A stretch of DNA of 8,964 nt from Bacillota bacterium (GCA_003343765.1 QAKO01000096.1:1-8964), one strand, 5' to 3'; numbered from the stretch's first letter, positions 1 through 6,792 are shown. Program-made: numbers and translations. Notes: generated from the sequence alone by a model not told the origin.

Positions 1-1158
1 CAATACCAGAGATCCGTTTTCCGTAACCTTATACACGCGCGGAAGCTTTCTGCTCAAAAACAATCCGATCCCTTCGGTGATCGAATATGCCCCCGCTCTC
101 TCAAACACCAGCATATCGCCGATCCCGACATTTTGCAACGGCAGATTTTTAACAAGCACATCTGCCGACGTACACAATGATCCGCAGACCATCCACGGCG
201 CATCTTCCGCTCTTTCATCACCATTTTCCGCACGGCGATCGCTCATGTTCTCCTGCACCGATGACTGCGACAAATGCCGCATAAACGGATGTTTCATTCC
301 CATCATCTGCCCGTAATAATTCAGATGATGAATCCCGCCGTCCACTATGCAGAAATGATTGCCGCGCGTTTGTTTCGTGTCCACGATCCGCGTACAATAT
401 TCGCCGCATTCCGCCGCTATAAAACGCCCCATTTCCAATACGATCTCACATTGCTCGGGAAACATATCCAGCATCTTCGAAAACGCGCGCAGGCGGTTTT
501 CTTCTTCCGCCGCTTCCTCACCTTCAAAGTAATTTACGCGCAGCCCCGGCCCGTATTCGATTCTCTTAAAAGGCGTTCCCGCAAGCTCCGCCTCTTCCGC
601 AAACATCTTCAGCTTCTCGATCTCCCTGATCACCGTTTCCAGCCGTTTCTGCGTCCCTGCATAAAACTGTACTCCGATAATCTCAATTTCCAGGCTTTTG
701 CTTTTTTTCACGATCTCAAGTACCGTCGCATCGTCCATTCCGAATTGGTTTCCGCAGGATAAGCGTAAAAGCACCGGAAGGCTCCTTTGTTTTTCTTGCG
801 CCAGCCTGCAAAGTAATTGTACCTGCGAAATCGATTCCGCCGTATATACCGCCAGACTCCCGCATTCCTCGGTGACGCGGCAGACATCCGATTCCGCTTT
901 ATATACCCCCGACAATACGATCTTTTCCGCCGGGATCCCTGCCGAACGGCAGATATCGTATTCCCCCGGCGAGCAGACTTCAAAAAAATCTGCCGTCTCC
1001 CGAAGTTCCTCCACAAAAAACGGATTCGCCTTCACCGCAAAACATATCTTCCGCTTTTCACCCAGTGCCTGCCGTATTTTTTCCACACGGCTCCGCACTC
1101 CGTCCGCATCAAACACATACGCGGGCGTCACGACCCCGCTCCTCTCATATTCCCGCAT
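1..1158 (-). CDS. Fold-type III PLP-dependent decarboxylase (LysA/ODC/BtrK-like), C-terminus cut by window edge
   Basis: An uninterrupted frame of 386 codons runs from the ATG at 1158 off the left edge; my codon-by-codon translation found no stop or frameshift. It belongs to the alanine-racemase-fold decarboxylases (diaminopimelate, ornithine and arginine decarboxylases; BtrK of butirosin synthesis). Visible motifs: FAVKAN with Lys43 as the PLP Schiff-base lysine; GVQFYAGTQ at 162-170; EMGR at 242-245, matching the usual EPGR; DGGIHH at 273-278; CGSLCTSADVL at 325-335 with the conserved active-site Cys329; and RAGAYS at 354-359 near the C-terminus. Family proteins are about 400-420 residues, so little is missing. 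The start overlaps the adenylation gene by 14 bases and has AGGAG at 1169-1173, ten bases upstream, implying translational coupling. The position of the PLP-stacking His of ornithine decarboxylase is Tyr166, so a standard DAP or ornithine decarboxylase is unlikely. The substrate is unknown; it may be a free amino acid or a carrier-bound aminoacyl group, as for BtrK. Confidence 0.9.
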   Translation of the reverse strand, partial: MREYERSGVVTPAYVFDADGVRSRVEKIRQALGEKRKICFAVKANPFFVEELRETADFFEVCSPGEYDICRSAGIPAEKIVLSGVYKAESDVCRVTEECGSLAVYTAESISQVQLLCRLAQEKQRSLPVLLRLSCGNQFGMDDATVLEIVKKSKSLEIEIIGVQFYAGTQKRLETVIREIEKLKMFAEEAELAGTPFKRIEYGPGLRVNYFEGEEAAEEENRLRAFSKMLDMFPEQCEIVLEMGRFIAAECGEYCTRIVDTKQTRGNHFCIVDGGIHHLNYYGQMMGMKHPFMRHLSQSSVQENMSDRRAENGDERAEDAPWMVCGSLCTSADVLVKNLPLQNVGIGDMLVFERAGAYSITEGIGLFLSRKLPRVYKVTENGSLVL

Positions 1159-2677
1159 CAAAATATTTCTCCTGTAATTTTTTTCTGTCTATCTTGCCGT
1201 TTTCATTCAGAATAAAATTTTCTACCCGTATACATTTGTGCGGCACCATGTAGGAAGGAAGTTTACCGCGAAGCAATACCCGGATATCCGCAGATGACAC
1301 ATCTCCCTGGTAAAATCCGTAAATTTTATCCGTCAGGCGGTTGTACATACAGACCGCCCTGTTCAGTCCCGTCAACGACAGCATGACACTTTCGATCTCC
1401 GACAACTCGATCCTGTGACCCTGGTGCTTGATCTGAAAATCCTTTCTCCCGATAAAACAAAGCCTGCCTTCTTCGTCATAATACGCAAGATCCCCCGTAC
1501 GATAAACAGGCTCCAGATAATTTTTGTTCAGCGGATTTTGCACAAACGCCTTCCCCGTCGCATCCGCGTCATTGTAATACCCCAACGACAATGCCGTTCC
1601 CGAAACACAGATTTCTCCCGTTTCATGCGGCAACGTAACCTGTTTTCCGCTTTCACTCAGCAAAAACACGCGTTCGTTCGGAAATGCATTCCCGATCGGC
1701 AAAACTTCTTTTTCGTACAATCCTTTTTCAAGAATATAGTAAGTACAGTTACAAGTAATTTCCGTAGGCCCGTACAGATTCACAAACATCGCTTCGGGCA
1801 AATGTTTTTTCCAGATATTTAACTGTTTGACAGGCATCGCCTCTCCGCTGAATAAAACTTTGCCGATCCGCTCGGGAACTTTGTAATCAAATGCGTTCAG
1901 CGTCGAAAGGATGCACAGTGCCGATACCGCCCAGATCAGTACCGTCACTTCTCGCTCTATCAGATAATCGATCAGCATCGACGGAAACGAAAACAGTTTC
2001 TTTGGAATGATCTGCATGGTCGCTCCCGCCTTGAGCGTCGAATAAATATCTTTGACCGATACGTCAAAATCAAACGGCGCCTGATTCCCGATTACCTCTT
2101 CCGATCCGATCCCGAACAACTCCGTAAACTCTTCGATAAAATCTATGACCGATCTGTGCGATACTGCAATTCCCTTCGGCGTTCCCGTTGACCCGGATGT
2201 GAACATCACATACAGCGGATCCGTATCCGTATGCCTGCTCCGTACAGCCCGCAAAAGAATTTCGTCCGTTTTTTCGCGACCGTCTGTCAAATTTCCGATC
2301 GTTGCTGTATGCGATTCGTTTGCCCCGGAAGGGAGTAGCGCCCTGCATTTCTCCTGCACCAAAAGCAACGGAAAGCCCATCTTTTCCCAAATTGCTTCCC
2401 GTCGCGATGCCGGATGCAACGGATTCAGCGGCACATAAAAACACCCCGCATACACGCACGCCAAAAACGCCGTCACCGTTTCCACGCTCTTTTCGCCGAG
2501 CACCGCCACAGGTTTACGAGGCGAAGTCATGGTCAAGATCCCCAATGCCATACGCTTTGCGTTTTCCTGCAGCTGCGCATATGTCACATACTTTTCTTCA
2601 TCCGCAAACGCAATTTTGTGCGGAAATTTTTCCGCGCTCTCTTCCAGATACTCCAAAACATTTTTGATGCGTCTCAC
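1145..2677 (-). CDS. Stand-alone amino-acid adenylation enzyme (DltA-like, ANL superfamily)
   Basis: 510 residues, the usual size of DltA and free-standing adenylation domains. It should activate an amino acid with ATP and load it on a phosphopantetheinyl carrier protein in the cytoplasm. The core motifs are present in order: A3 FTSGSTGTPKG at 159-169; A4 FDFDVSVKD at 202-210 with Asp205 where DltA binds the substrate amino group; A5 YGPTE at 302-306; A7 YRTGD at 392-396; A8 around 410-428; A10 NGKIDR with the catalytic Lys495. No carrier or condensation domain is fused. The residue aligned with the DltA stereospecificity cysteine is Ser277 in LFSGE, and Lys209 lines the predicted pocket, so D-alanine is not a safe substrate call. 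The start is GTG at 2677, with AGGAGG at 2684-2689 six bases upstream; it overlaps the SGNH gene stop by four bases (GTGA). Automated annotation might call it D-alanine--poly(phosphoribitol) ligase. Function is sure at enzyme-class level; the substrate is not. Confidence 0.93.
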   Translation of the reverse strand: MRRIKNVLEYLEESAEKFPHKIAFADEEKYVTYAQLQENAKRMALGILTMTSPRKPVAVLGEKSVETVTAFLACVYAGCFYVPLNPLHPASRREAIWEKMGFPLLLVQEKCRALLPSGANESHTATIGNLTDGREKTDEILLRAVRSRHTDTDPLYVMFTSGSTGTPKGIAVSHRSVIDFIEEFTELFGIGSEEVIGNQAPFDFDVSVKDIYSTLKAGATMQIIPKKLFSFPSMLIDYLIEREVTVLIWAVSALCILSTLNAFDYKVPERIGKVLFSGEAMPVKQLNIWKKHLPEAMFVNLYGPTEITCNCTYYILEKGLYEKEVLPIGNAFPNERVFLLSESGKQVTLPHETGEICVSGTALSLGYYNDADATGKAFVQNPLNKNYLEPVYRTGDLAYYDEEGRLCFIGRKDFQIKHQGHRIELSEIESVMLSLTGLNRAVCMYNRLTDKIYGFYQGDVSSADIRVLLRGKLPSYMVPHKCIRVENFILNENGKIDRKKLQEKYFDAGI

Positions 2678-3642
2678 TTTTTTCCTCCTGTCACTAACTT
2701 TTCATAACGAGGCAGATCTTCTTTCCAAGTCGCATACTCCGGATCATCCCTGCGGTCCGCCAGGTTGTAATTTTCTTTCAGATGTCTGCCTATGTACCCG
2801 CACACCTTCAGCGCGCCCGAATAATTCAGATGATCTCCTTTATCCCGCGTATCCGTCTTCCAGCTGAATTTCATTTCTTCAAAATGCTGGTTCAGATCGA
2901 TAAACTCAAGCCCGCGCTTTTGCGCATAATATTTGACCGCATTAAAACGGCTGCAATCCCAGACAATCGCCGACGGTATCTCCAAAAGCATCAGAGCAAT
3001 CTCGTTTTCTTTGCACATTTTATAGACCTCTTCCAATGCGTCCAAATGCTTTTTTCCGATCTTATACACTTTCTCCGTTTCCGTAAACTTTTTCTTCCCC
3101 GTATACGGACGTACGGACGTGTTATAATAAAATCCCTTGTTCGCACTGCGCTCACGCTTCGGTCTGCGCGTGAACCAGTCCTTCCAGCCTGTATGATTTT
3201 TCAGTACGGGAAAAGCACTGTTCACCAAATGTTTGAACGAATTTCCGATTACCGTCGTGCTTTTATCATAAAAAAGATGATCCACTTCAAATACAACAAG
3301 TTTCGGTGTCTGCACTTTCAGCAACGCTCGCAGCCACTGCGCTGACTCCCAAGGCAACTGCGCAGGCTGTGAACATACATACGAAGTAAATCCGTATTCC
3401 TTGTACAGTTCCATAGGCGATATCGCACTGTAAACTCCGCTGTGCCCGAAAAACAGTACATCCAGGGAATTATCCGGTTCATCAAATACGCGCATCGATT
3501 CCTGTGAACGCGTATTCGATAAACGTACTTCTGCTTTCGGCATTACCAGATAGGATACACTGTGCAATACCGCCAACAAAAGCATAACAAATACGATTGC
3601 TTTCAGGACACTTTTTATCCGTGACGCTTTTTTTTGCAGCAT
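2674..3642 (-). CDS. Membrane-anchored SGNH/DltD-like acyl-transfer protein
   Basis: 322 residues with one N-terminal membrane segment at about 13-33 and a basic start (KKASRIK), predicting a type II anchor with the catalytic domain outside the membrane. The SGNH nucleophile block is DVLFFGHSGVYS with Ser68 as likely nucleophile. The C-terminal Asp/His block is GDHLN with Asp270 and His271. A middle segment PKLVVFEVDHLFYD at 113-126 matches the recurring core of MBOAT-partner SGNH proteins. In the Dlt pathway, DltD lies outside the membrane and takes the acyl group from the membrane machinery to the polymer; the same role is inferred here. AAGGAG at 3651-3656 lies eight bases before the ATG. 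The gene follows the MBOAT gene by 16 bp and overlaps the adenylation gene by four bases. The charged C-terminal tail, about 290-322, has no recognised domain. The acceptor polymer cannot be read from the sequence. Confidence 0.85.
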   Translation of the reverse strand: MLQKKASRIKSVLKAIVFVMLLLAVLHSVSYLVMPKAEVRLSNTRSQESMRVFDEPDNSLDVLFFGHSGVYSAISPMELYKEYGFTSYVCSQPAQLPWESAQWLRALLKVQTPKLVVFEVDHLFYDKSTTVIGNSFKHLVNSAFPVLKNHTGWKDWFTRRPKRERSANKGFYYNTSVRPYTGKKKFTETEKVYKIGKKHLDALEEVYKMCKENEIALMLLEIPSAIVWDCSRFNAVKYYAQKRGLEFIDLNQHFEEMKFSWKTDTRDKGDHLNYSGALKVCGYIGRHLKENYNLADRRDDPEYATWKEDLPRYEKLVTGGKK

Positions 3643-3658
3643 CCTTTTCTCTCCTTTT

Positions 3659-5233
3659 TCAGAAATTTCCGTAAATGAACGGCACGACCGAATACATATC
3701 TCCGTATGCCCCGAACAATACCAGAAATACGGCTACGGCTATATAAGAAGCCCAGCGCACCGGTAAGACCGCCGCCGTTATCTTGCCGCGTATGTCAACG
3801 CCACGTTCTTTCACGATCCCTACCGCCAGCATCGCCGCCATACCGATCAGGGCAATGATCCATTCTTTATAGTCAAGCCCCAACCCGAAAATCGATCCGC
3901 CGTACGGACGAAATACCGACGAGAGTATATACAGTCCGTCGCGGAGGCTGTTTGCTCCGAAAATCGTCTCGCCGATCAGAATGATCAAAATCGTACGTAT
4001 GTGCCGGAATATCCGCAGCCCTAAATTTTTCGGATCCACCCTTAGCTTTGCATACAGCTTTTTAAACAACGGTTCCGCAAGCATTCCCGCCACGATGATC
4101 ACAAAATAATACATTCCGTAAACAATGTATTTCCATTCCGGTCCGTGCCATAGTCCGTTGCACAACCATACCGCAAACAACGCCACGATCGTCGGAAGCA
4201 TTTTCGTGAAATGGTTCTTTACTTTCTTTTTCAGTTTTGCCGCCGGCCCCGTCACCCGCGGCGAAAGCGCTACCGAATAAAATACATACTCCTTCAGCCA
4301 AGCACCCAGCGTTATGTGCCAGCGCTGCCAGAACTCCTGCGCACTCTTTGCAAAAAACGGCTGGCGGAAATTTTCCGGCAATCGGATCCCGAACAGCTCT
4401 CCGCTCCCCAACGCTATATCGATAAAGCCTGAAAAATCCGCGTACAGCTGGATCGTATAACATACCATGAACAAAACACTCGCAATCCCCGAATATTGCG
4501 CAGGCGTATCGCCGATCGTCTTTACCAAAAGATACAGGCGGTCAGCCACAACCATTTTTTTGAACAGCCCCCAGACGATCCGCTGTACCCCGAACAACAT
4601 CCCCTTGGCATCCGCACTGTGACCTTCCTGCAGGGCTGCCGCTGTCTGATCGTAGCGACAGATCGGCCCTTCCAGTATCTGCGGGAAAAAGCAAAGAAAC
4701 AGACAGAATTTTCCGAAATTTCTTTCCGCAGCATATTTTCCGCGATGTATGTCCACCATATAGCCGATCGCAGAAAGCGTATAAAAAGAAATACCCAACG
4801 GCAAAGCAAGCCGCAATACCGGAAATTCCACCTTCAATCCCGCCAACGACAAAAGCGAACTGAATGTCTGCCCGAAAAAGTTGTAATATTTCAATACCCC
4901 GATCAGCGCAAGATTAAAAAGGATCGTAAGAACAATGATGCTTTTATTTCTCCGAACACGCTTTTCTGCCGCAGCTTTTTCTGCCGTCGGATCCGCACTT
5001 TCATCTGTTTTTTTCTCCGAATCTTCCTGAACAGGACGCAACACGTACCGCGCCGTAAAGTACACGCTCAGCGCCGTCGCCAGAAGAAATACGATTAAAT
5101 ATGTACTGATCAGCAGATAAAACAGCAGGCTGAATGTCAAAAGTACAATCCATCTGCCTCGCTTCGGCACTATGTAATATACTGCGACCGCCAACAGCAG
5201 TACCCCGAAATAAATCAGCATCACTGTGTTCAT
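3659..5233 (-). CDS. MBOAT-family O-acyltransferase (DltB/AlgI-like) with C-terminal FxYxxF motif
   Basis: 524 residues from the ATG at 5233, polytopic, with hydrophobic segments throughout. Hallmarks of bacterial MBOAT exporters are present: FWQRWHITLGAWLKEYVFY at 301-319 with His306, and NGLWHGPEWKY at 359-369 with His363, equivalent to the catalytic His of DltB. PEILEGP-type and YADFSGF motifs of the AlgI/DltB group appear at about 184-190 (here PQILEGP) and 264-270. The last six residues are FIYGNF, an exact FxYxxF acyl-relay motif ending at the C-terminus. A charged, Lys/Glu-rich loop at about 66-98 is probably cytoplasmic. Family role: move an acyl group from a carrier thioester across the membrane. 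An in-frame GTG at 5275 would add 14 residues, but it has no ribosome binding site and lies in a terminator-like hairpin; the ATG at 5233 has AAGGA at 5246-5250, twelve bases away. First gene of the four-gene operon. Confidence 0.93.
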   Translation of the reverse strand: MNTVMLIYFGVLLLAVAVYYIVPKRGRWIVLLTFSLLFYLLISTYLIVFLLATALSVYFTARYVLRPVQEDSEKKTDESADPTAEKAAAEKRVRRNKSIIVLTILFNLALIGVLKYYNFFGQTFSSLLSLAGLKVEFPVLRLALPLGISFYTLSAIGYMVDIHRGKYAAERNFGKFCLFLCFFPQILEGPICRYDQTAAALQEGHSADAKGMLFGVQRIVWGLFKKMVVADRLYLLVKTIGDTPAQYSGIASVLFMVCYTIQLYADFSGFIDIALGSGELFGIRLPENFRQPFFAKSAQEFWQRWHITLGAWLKEYVFYSVALSPRVTGPAAKLKKKVKNHFTKMLPTIVALFAVWLCNGLWHGPEWKYIVYGMYYFVIIVAGMLAEPLFKKLYAKLRVDPKNLGLRIFRHIRTILIILIGETIFGANSLRDGLYILSSVFRPYGGSIFGLGLDYKEWIIALIGMAAMLAVGIVKERGVDIRGKITAAVLPVRWASYIAVAVFLVLFGAYGDMYSVVPFIYGNF

Positions 5234-5289
5234 AAAAAAACGCCGTCCTTGTGTGTTTCTACCTATTAAACACACAAGGACGGCGTTTT
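5234..5289 (-). terminator. Perfect 22-bp hairpin with T tract ending at the MBOAT start codon
   Basis: Arms 5237-5258 and 5268-5289 are exact reverse complements of 22 bases around a 9-base loop. On the minus strand the second arm runs into seven T residues (5240-5234) that directly precede the MBOAT ATG. As a terminator it would end the sigma/anti-sigma transcript 12 bases after the stop at 5301. The ribosome binding sequence AAGGA of the MBOAT gene (5246-5250) lies in the descending arm, so a folded read-through RNA would also hide it. It may therefore act as terminator, attenuator or translational block. Confidence 0.8.
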
Positions 5290-5294
5290 GTCCA
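5265..5294 (-). promoter_or_regulatory. Candidate promoter of the MBOAT operon inside the hairpin
   Basis: TGGACA at 5289-5294 and TTTAAT at 5265-5270 are separated by 18 bases in promoter-like spacing. They lie within a bipartite sequence shared with the gap before the putative anti-sigma gene (GTGGACAAAA, then TTAATRGGTAGA). A start about seven bases after TTTAAT would give a leader of roughly 25 bases that keeps AAGGA but lacks most of the first hairpin arm. The spacing and repeat are seen; promoter activity is inferred. Confidence 0.4.
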
Positions 5295-5300
5295 CAACTT

Positions 5301-6035
5301 TTAAAAACTATATATGATTTCTACCATTATATCATAAACCAAAGATTCTTCGGCCGTGTATATCTCCAGATAATAACTGTAAATGTCAAAACTGAAATAT
5401 GCGTATGTGCGATCGGCTTCTTCATCTATCGCTAAATATAAGTAAGGTTCCTCCTCACCATAATAATCATCGATCTCAAGATATCCGTCCAGTGAATCCA
5501 ATTCGAATCCCGGCACTTCGATAAATATGTCCACCATGACCCCGTACGACTCAAACTGTACATAATAAAGGACTATATCGCCTTCATATTCTTCATAATA
5601 CGGAGATTCTTCGTTCAGCTCGTATTCATCATATTGATTCACCGAATCTTCCGACACAAACGGCAAAAAATCTTTTTGTTCGTAATTCACCGTTCCCGTC
5701 ACCTTACTCAGCTGCGACCAATTCAATACGATCGTCTTCGAAGAAAATAACTGCAGGCATAAAATCCATCCCAAAAGCAAAAGCGCACACCCAAGCACCG
5801 CCGCAAGAATCCCCGTCTCTGCCTTCCTTCGCTTCGACATGTGCGATACAGATGCCGTATGCCCTGTTGCCGCACTTCCGGCAGGGGCCGGCTCTGCCGC
5901 CCATACCGTTTGTACGGATCTTCTTTCCTCCAAAGCTCGCTTCGCCTTTTCCGTCACTCTGCTGTCCGGATTCTTTCCTTCTTCCAGATATGTACCGAAC
6001 AATGCGTCCAGTTGTTCATCTTTATATTTTTTCAT
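5301..6035 (-). CDS. Single-pass membrane protein with acidic Tyr-rich ectodomain; putative anti-sigma factor
   Basis: 244 residues, no family recognised with certainty. The N-terminal region to about 70 is soluble and charged, and opens with a helical segment (DEQLDALFGTYLEEG) like the start of many clostridial anti-sigma proteins, followed by a Pro/Ala-rich stretch at 46-58. One membrane segment spans about 74-96. The outer domain, 112-244, is extreme in composition: I count 35 Asp/Glu against 2 Lys/Arg, and 22 Tyr, with runs such as YYGEEEPYLY. It lies 52 bp after the sigma-factor stop in the same direction, the usual place for an anti-sigma or membrane sensor. AGAGGCG lies shortly before the ATG at 6035. 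The N-terminal part would hold the sigma factor and the acidic part could sense a cationic ligand or metal; both roles are inferred from layout and composition. No zinc-binding HxxxCxxC signature is visible. Confidence 0.75.
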   Translation of the reverse strand: MKKYKDEQLDALFGTYLEEGKNPDSRVTEKAKRALEERRSVQTVWAAEPAPAGSAATGHTASVSHMSKRRKAETGILAAVLGCALLLLGWILCLQLFSSKTIVLNWSQLSKVTGTVNYEQKDFLPFVSEDSVNQYDEYELNEESPYYEEYEGDIVLYYVQFESYGVMVDIFIEVPGFELDSLDGYLEIDDYYGEEEPYLYLAIDEEADRTYAYFSFDIYSYYLEIYTAEESLVYDIMVEIIYSF

Positions 6036-6052
6036 CTTGATCGCCTCTACCC

Positions 6053-6083
6053 ATTAAAACAACTTTTTGCCACCTTTTGTCCA
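6053..6083 (-). promoter_or_regulatory. Second copy of the bipartite promoter-like element, before the putative anti-sigma gene
   Basis: TGGACA at 6078-6083 and TTTAAT at 6053-6058 are 19 bases apart. The wider match to the copy at 5258-5295 is GTGGACAAAA, identical in ten of ten bases, and TTAATRGGTAGA, with one difference; the interval is 17 bases here and 16 there. If this is a promoter, its leader would be only about ten bases, which is short. It could instead be another conserved site, or the remnant of a duplicated intergenic segment. Confidence 0.3.
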
Positions 6084-6087
6084 CCGT

Positions 6088-6618
6088 TTATTCCAATCGG
6101 CTTTTCATCAGCTTCTCCGCTCGCAATATCATTTTGGATACATAGGACTTGGATCGGTTCATTTCCTTGCCGATCTCCCGCACTGTCATATCCAGAAAAT
6201 ATTTACGATATACCATTTCCCTCATTTCTTCACTCAGCTCTTGCATCAGCTGTTCTACCAGTACGGCCGTCTCCGTCTTTTCCTCAAAACTGCACGAAGA
6301 CGCGCCTTCAAATTCTCCCAGTTCCTGCCACACCCTTCCGCCGCTGCTCTTGACATAATTGATCGCCGTATTTCGCACGATCCTGCAGATCCACGCATAC
6401 CCGTTCGTCCCGCGCCGATAGTGCTTTATGTTCAGCACGACTTTCAACAAGCTTTCCTGTACAATATCTTCCGCTGAATGCACATTGTGTACGACCCCGT
6501 TGGCAACAAAAAGCATGACCTTTCCCATCGTCCGGTACAATATCTCAACGCCTTCTTCCCGTTCTGCACGGATCAGTTCCAGCGCGTATTCAATTTGTTC
6601 CCGTACCTGTCGATCCAT
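6088..6618 (-). CDS. RNA polymerase sigma factor, sigma-70/ECF type
   Basis: 176 residues, the size of a two-domain ECF sigma factor. Region 2 covers about 25-90: HSAEDIVQESLLKV (47-60) is the core-binding region 2.2 signature and GTNGYAWICRIVRNTAINYVK (70-90) matches regions 2.3-2.4. A linker at 91-115 leads to region 4 at about 120-174, with LMQELSEEMREMVYRKYFLDMTVREIG and a helix-turn-helix ending NRSKSYVSKMILRAEKLM. It would direct RNA polymerase to a small regulon. The gene has a strong sigma-A-like promoter at 6648-6676, is followed after 52 bp by a membrane protein that may hold it inactive, and then by the acylation operon, which may be its target. The ATG at 6618 is the earliest in frame; only a weak AGG precedes it. 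Domain assignment is firm; the regulon is inferred. Confidence 0.9.
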   Translation of the reverse strand: MDRQVREQIEYALELIRAEREEGVEILYRTMGKVMLFVANGVVHNVHSAEDIVQESLLKVVLNIKHYRRGTNGYAWICRIVRNTAINYVKSSGGRVWQELGEFEGASSCSFEEKTETAVLVEQLMQELSEEMREMVYRKYFLDMTVREIGKEMNRSKSYVSKMILRAEKLMKSRLE

Positions 6619-6647
6619 AAACCTAATCTTTTGTCTAATTTTTTCTC

Positions 6648-6676
6648 ATTATACCATAATTTTCCGCAACTGTAAA
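6648..6676 (-). promoter_or_regulatory. Sigma-A-like promoter of the sigma/anti-sigma operon
   Basis: TTTACA at 6671-6676 and a perfect TATAAT at 6648-6653 are spaced by 17 bases, with an extended TGG before the -10 box. Predicted transcription starts near 6641, about 23 bases before the ATG at 6618. The match to the consensus suggests baseline transcription by the housekeeping sigma factor. Confidence 0.75.
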
Positions 6677-6753
6677 GCCCCTGTATTCCTCCTGTTCCTT
6701 CTTAAACGCACTCCGACCTTCTCTTATTTCACGGATGACAAAGACCAACATAA

Positions 6754-6792
6754 AAGCGGGAGCGGCAGAATATCTTTCTGCCGCTCCCGCTT
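6754..6792 (-). terminator. Terminator of the MgtC-family gene
   Basis: Arms 6754-6770 and 6776-6792 are perfect 17-base reverse complements, GC-rich in the middle, with a 5-base loop. On the minus strand the stem ends in a short T run (CTTTTATG), 33 bases after the stop of the gene at 6825. It separates that gene from the sigma operon, whose promoter begins about 78 bases further on. Confidence 0.8.

Noticed and set aside
274..762. Long plus-strand open frames opposite the decarboxylase and other minus-strand genes
   Set aside because: They lie antisense to well-supported genes, have no ribosome binding sites or recognisable domains, and their composition is that of a complementary strand.
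1..5233. Canonical dltABCD operon for D-alanylation
   Set aside because: No carrier gene is present in the window, a PLP decarboxylase is included, the gene order differs, and the adenylation pocket lacks the DltA cysteine.
5234..5275. In-frame GTG at 5275 as the MBOAT start
   Set aside because: It has no ribosome binding site, adds a non-hydrophobic MCLIGRNTQGRRFF extension, and would place coding sequence in the terminator stem. The ATG at 5233 begins directly with the first membrane segment.
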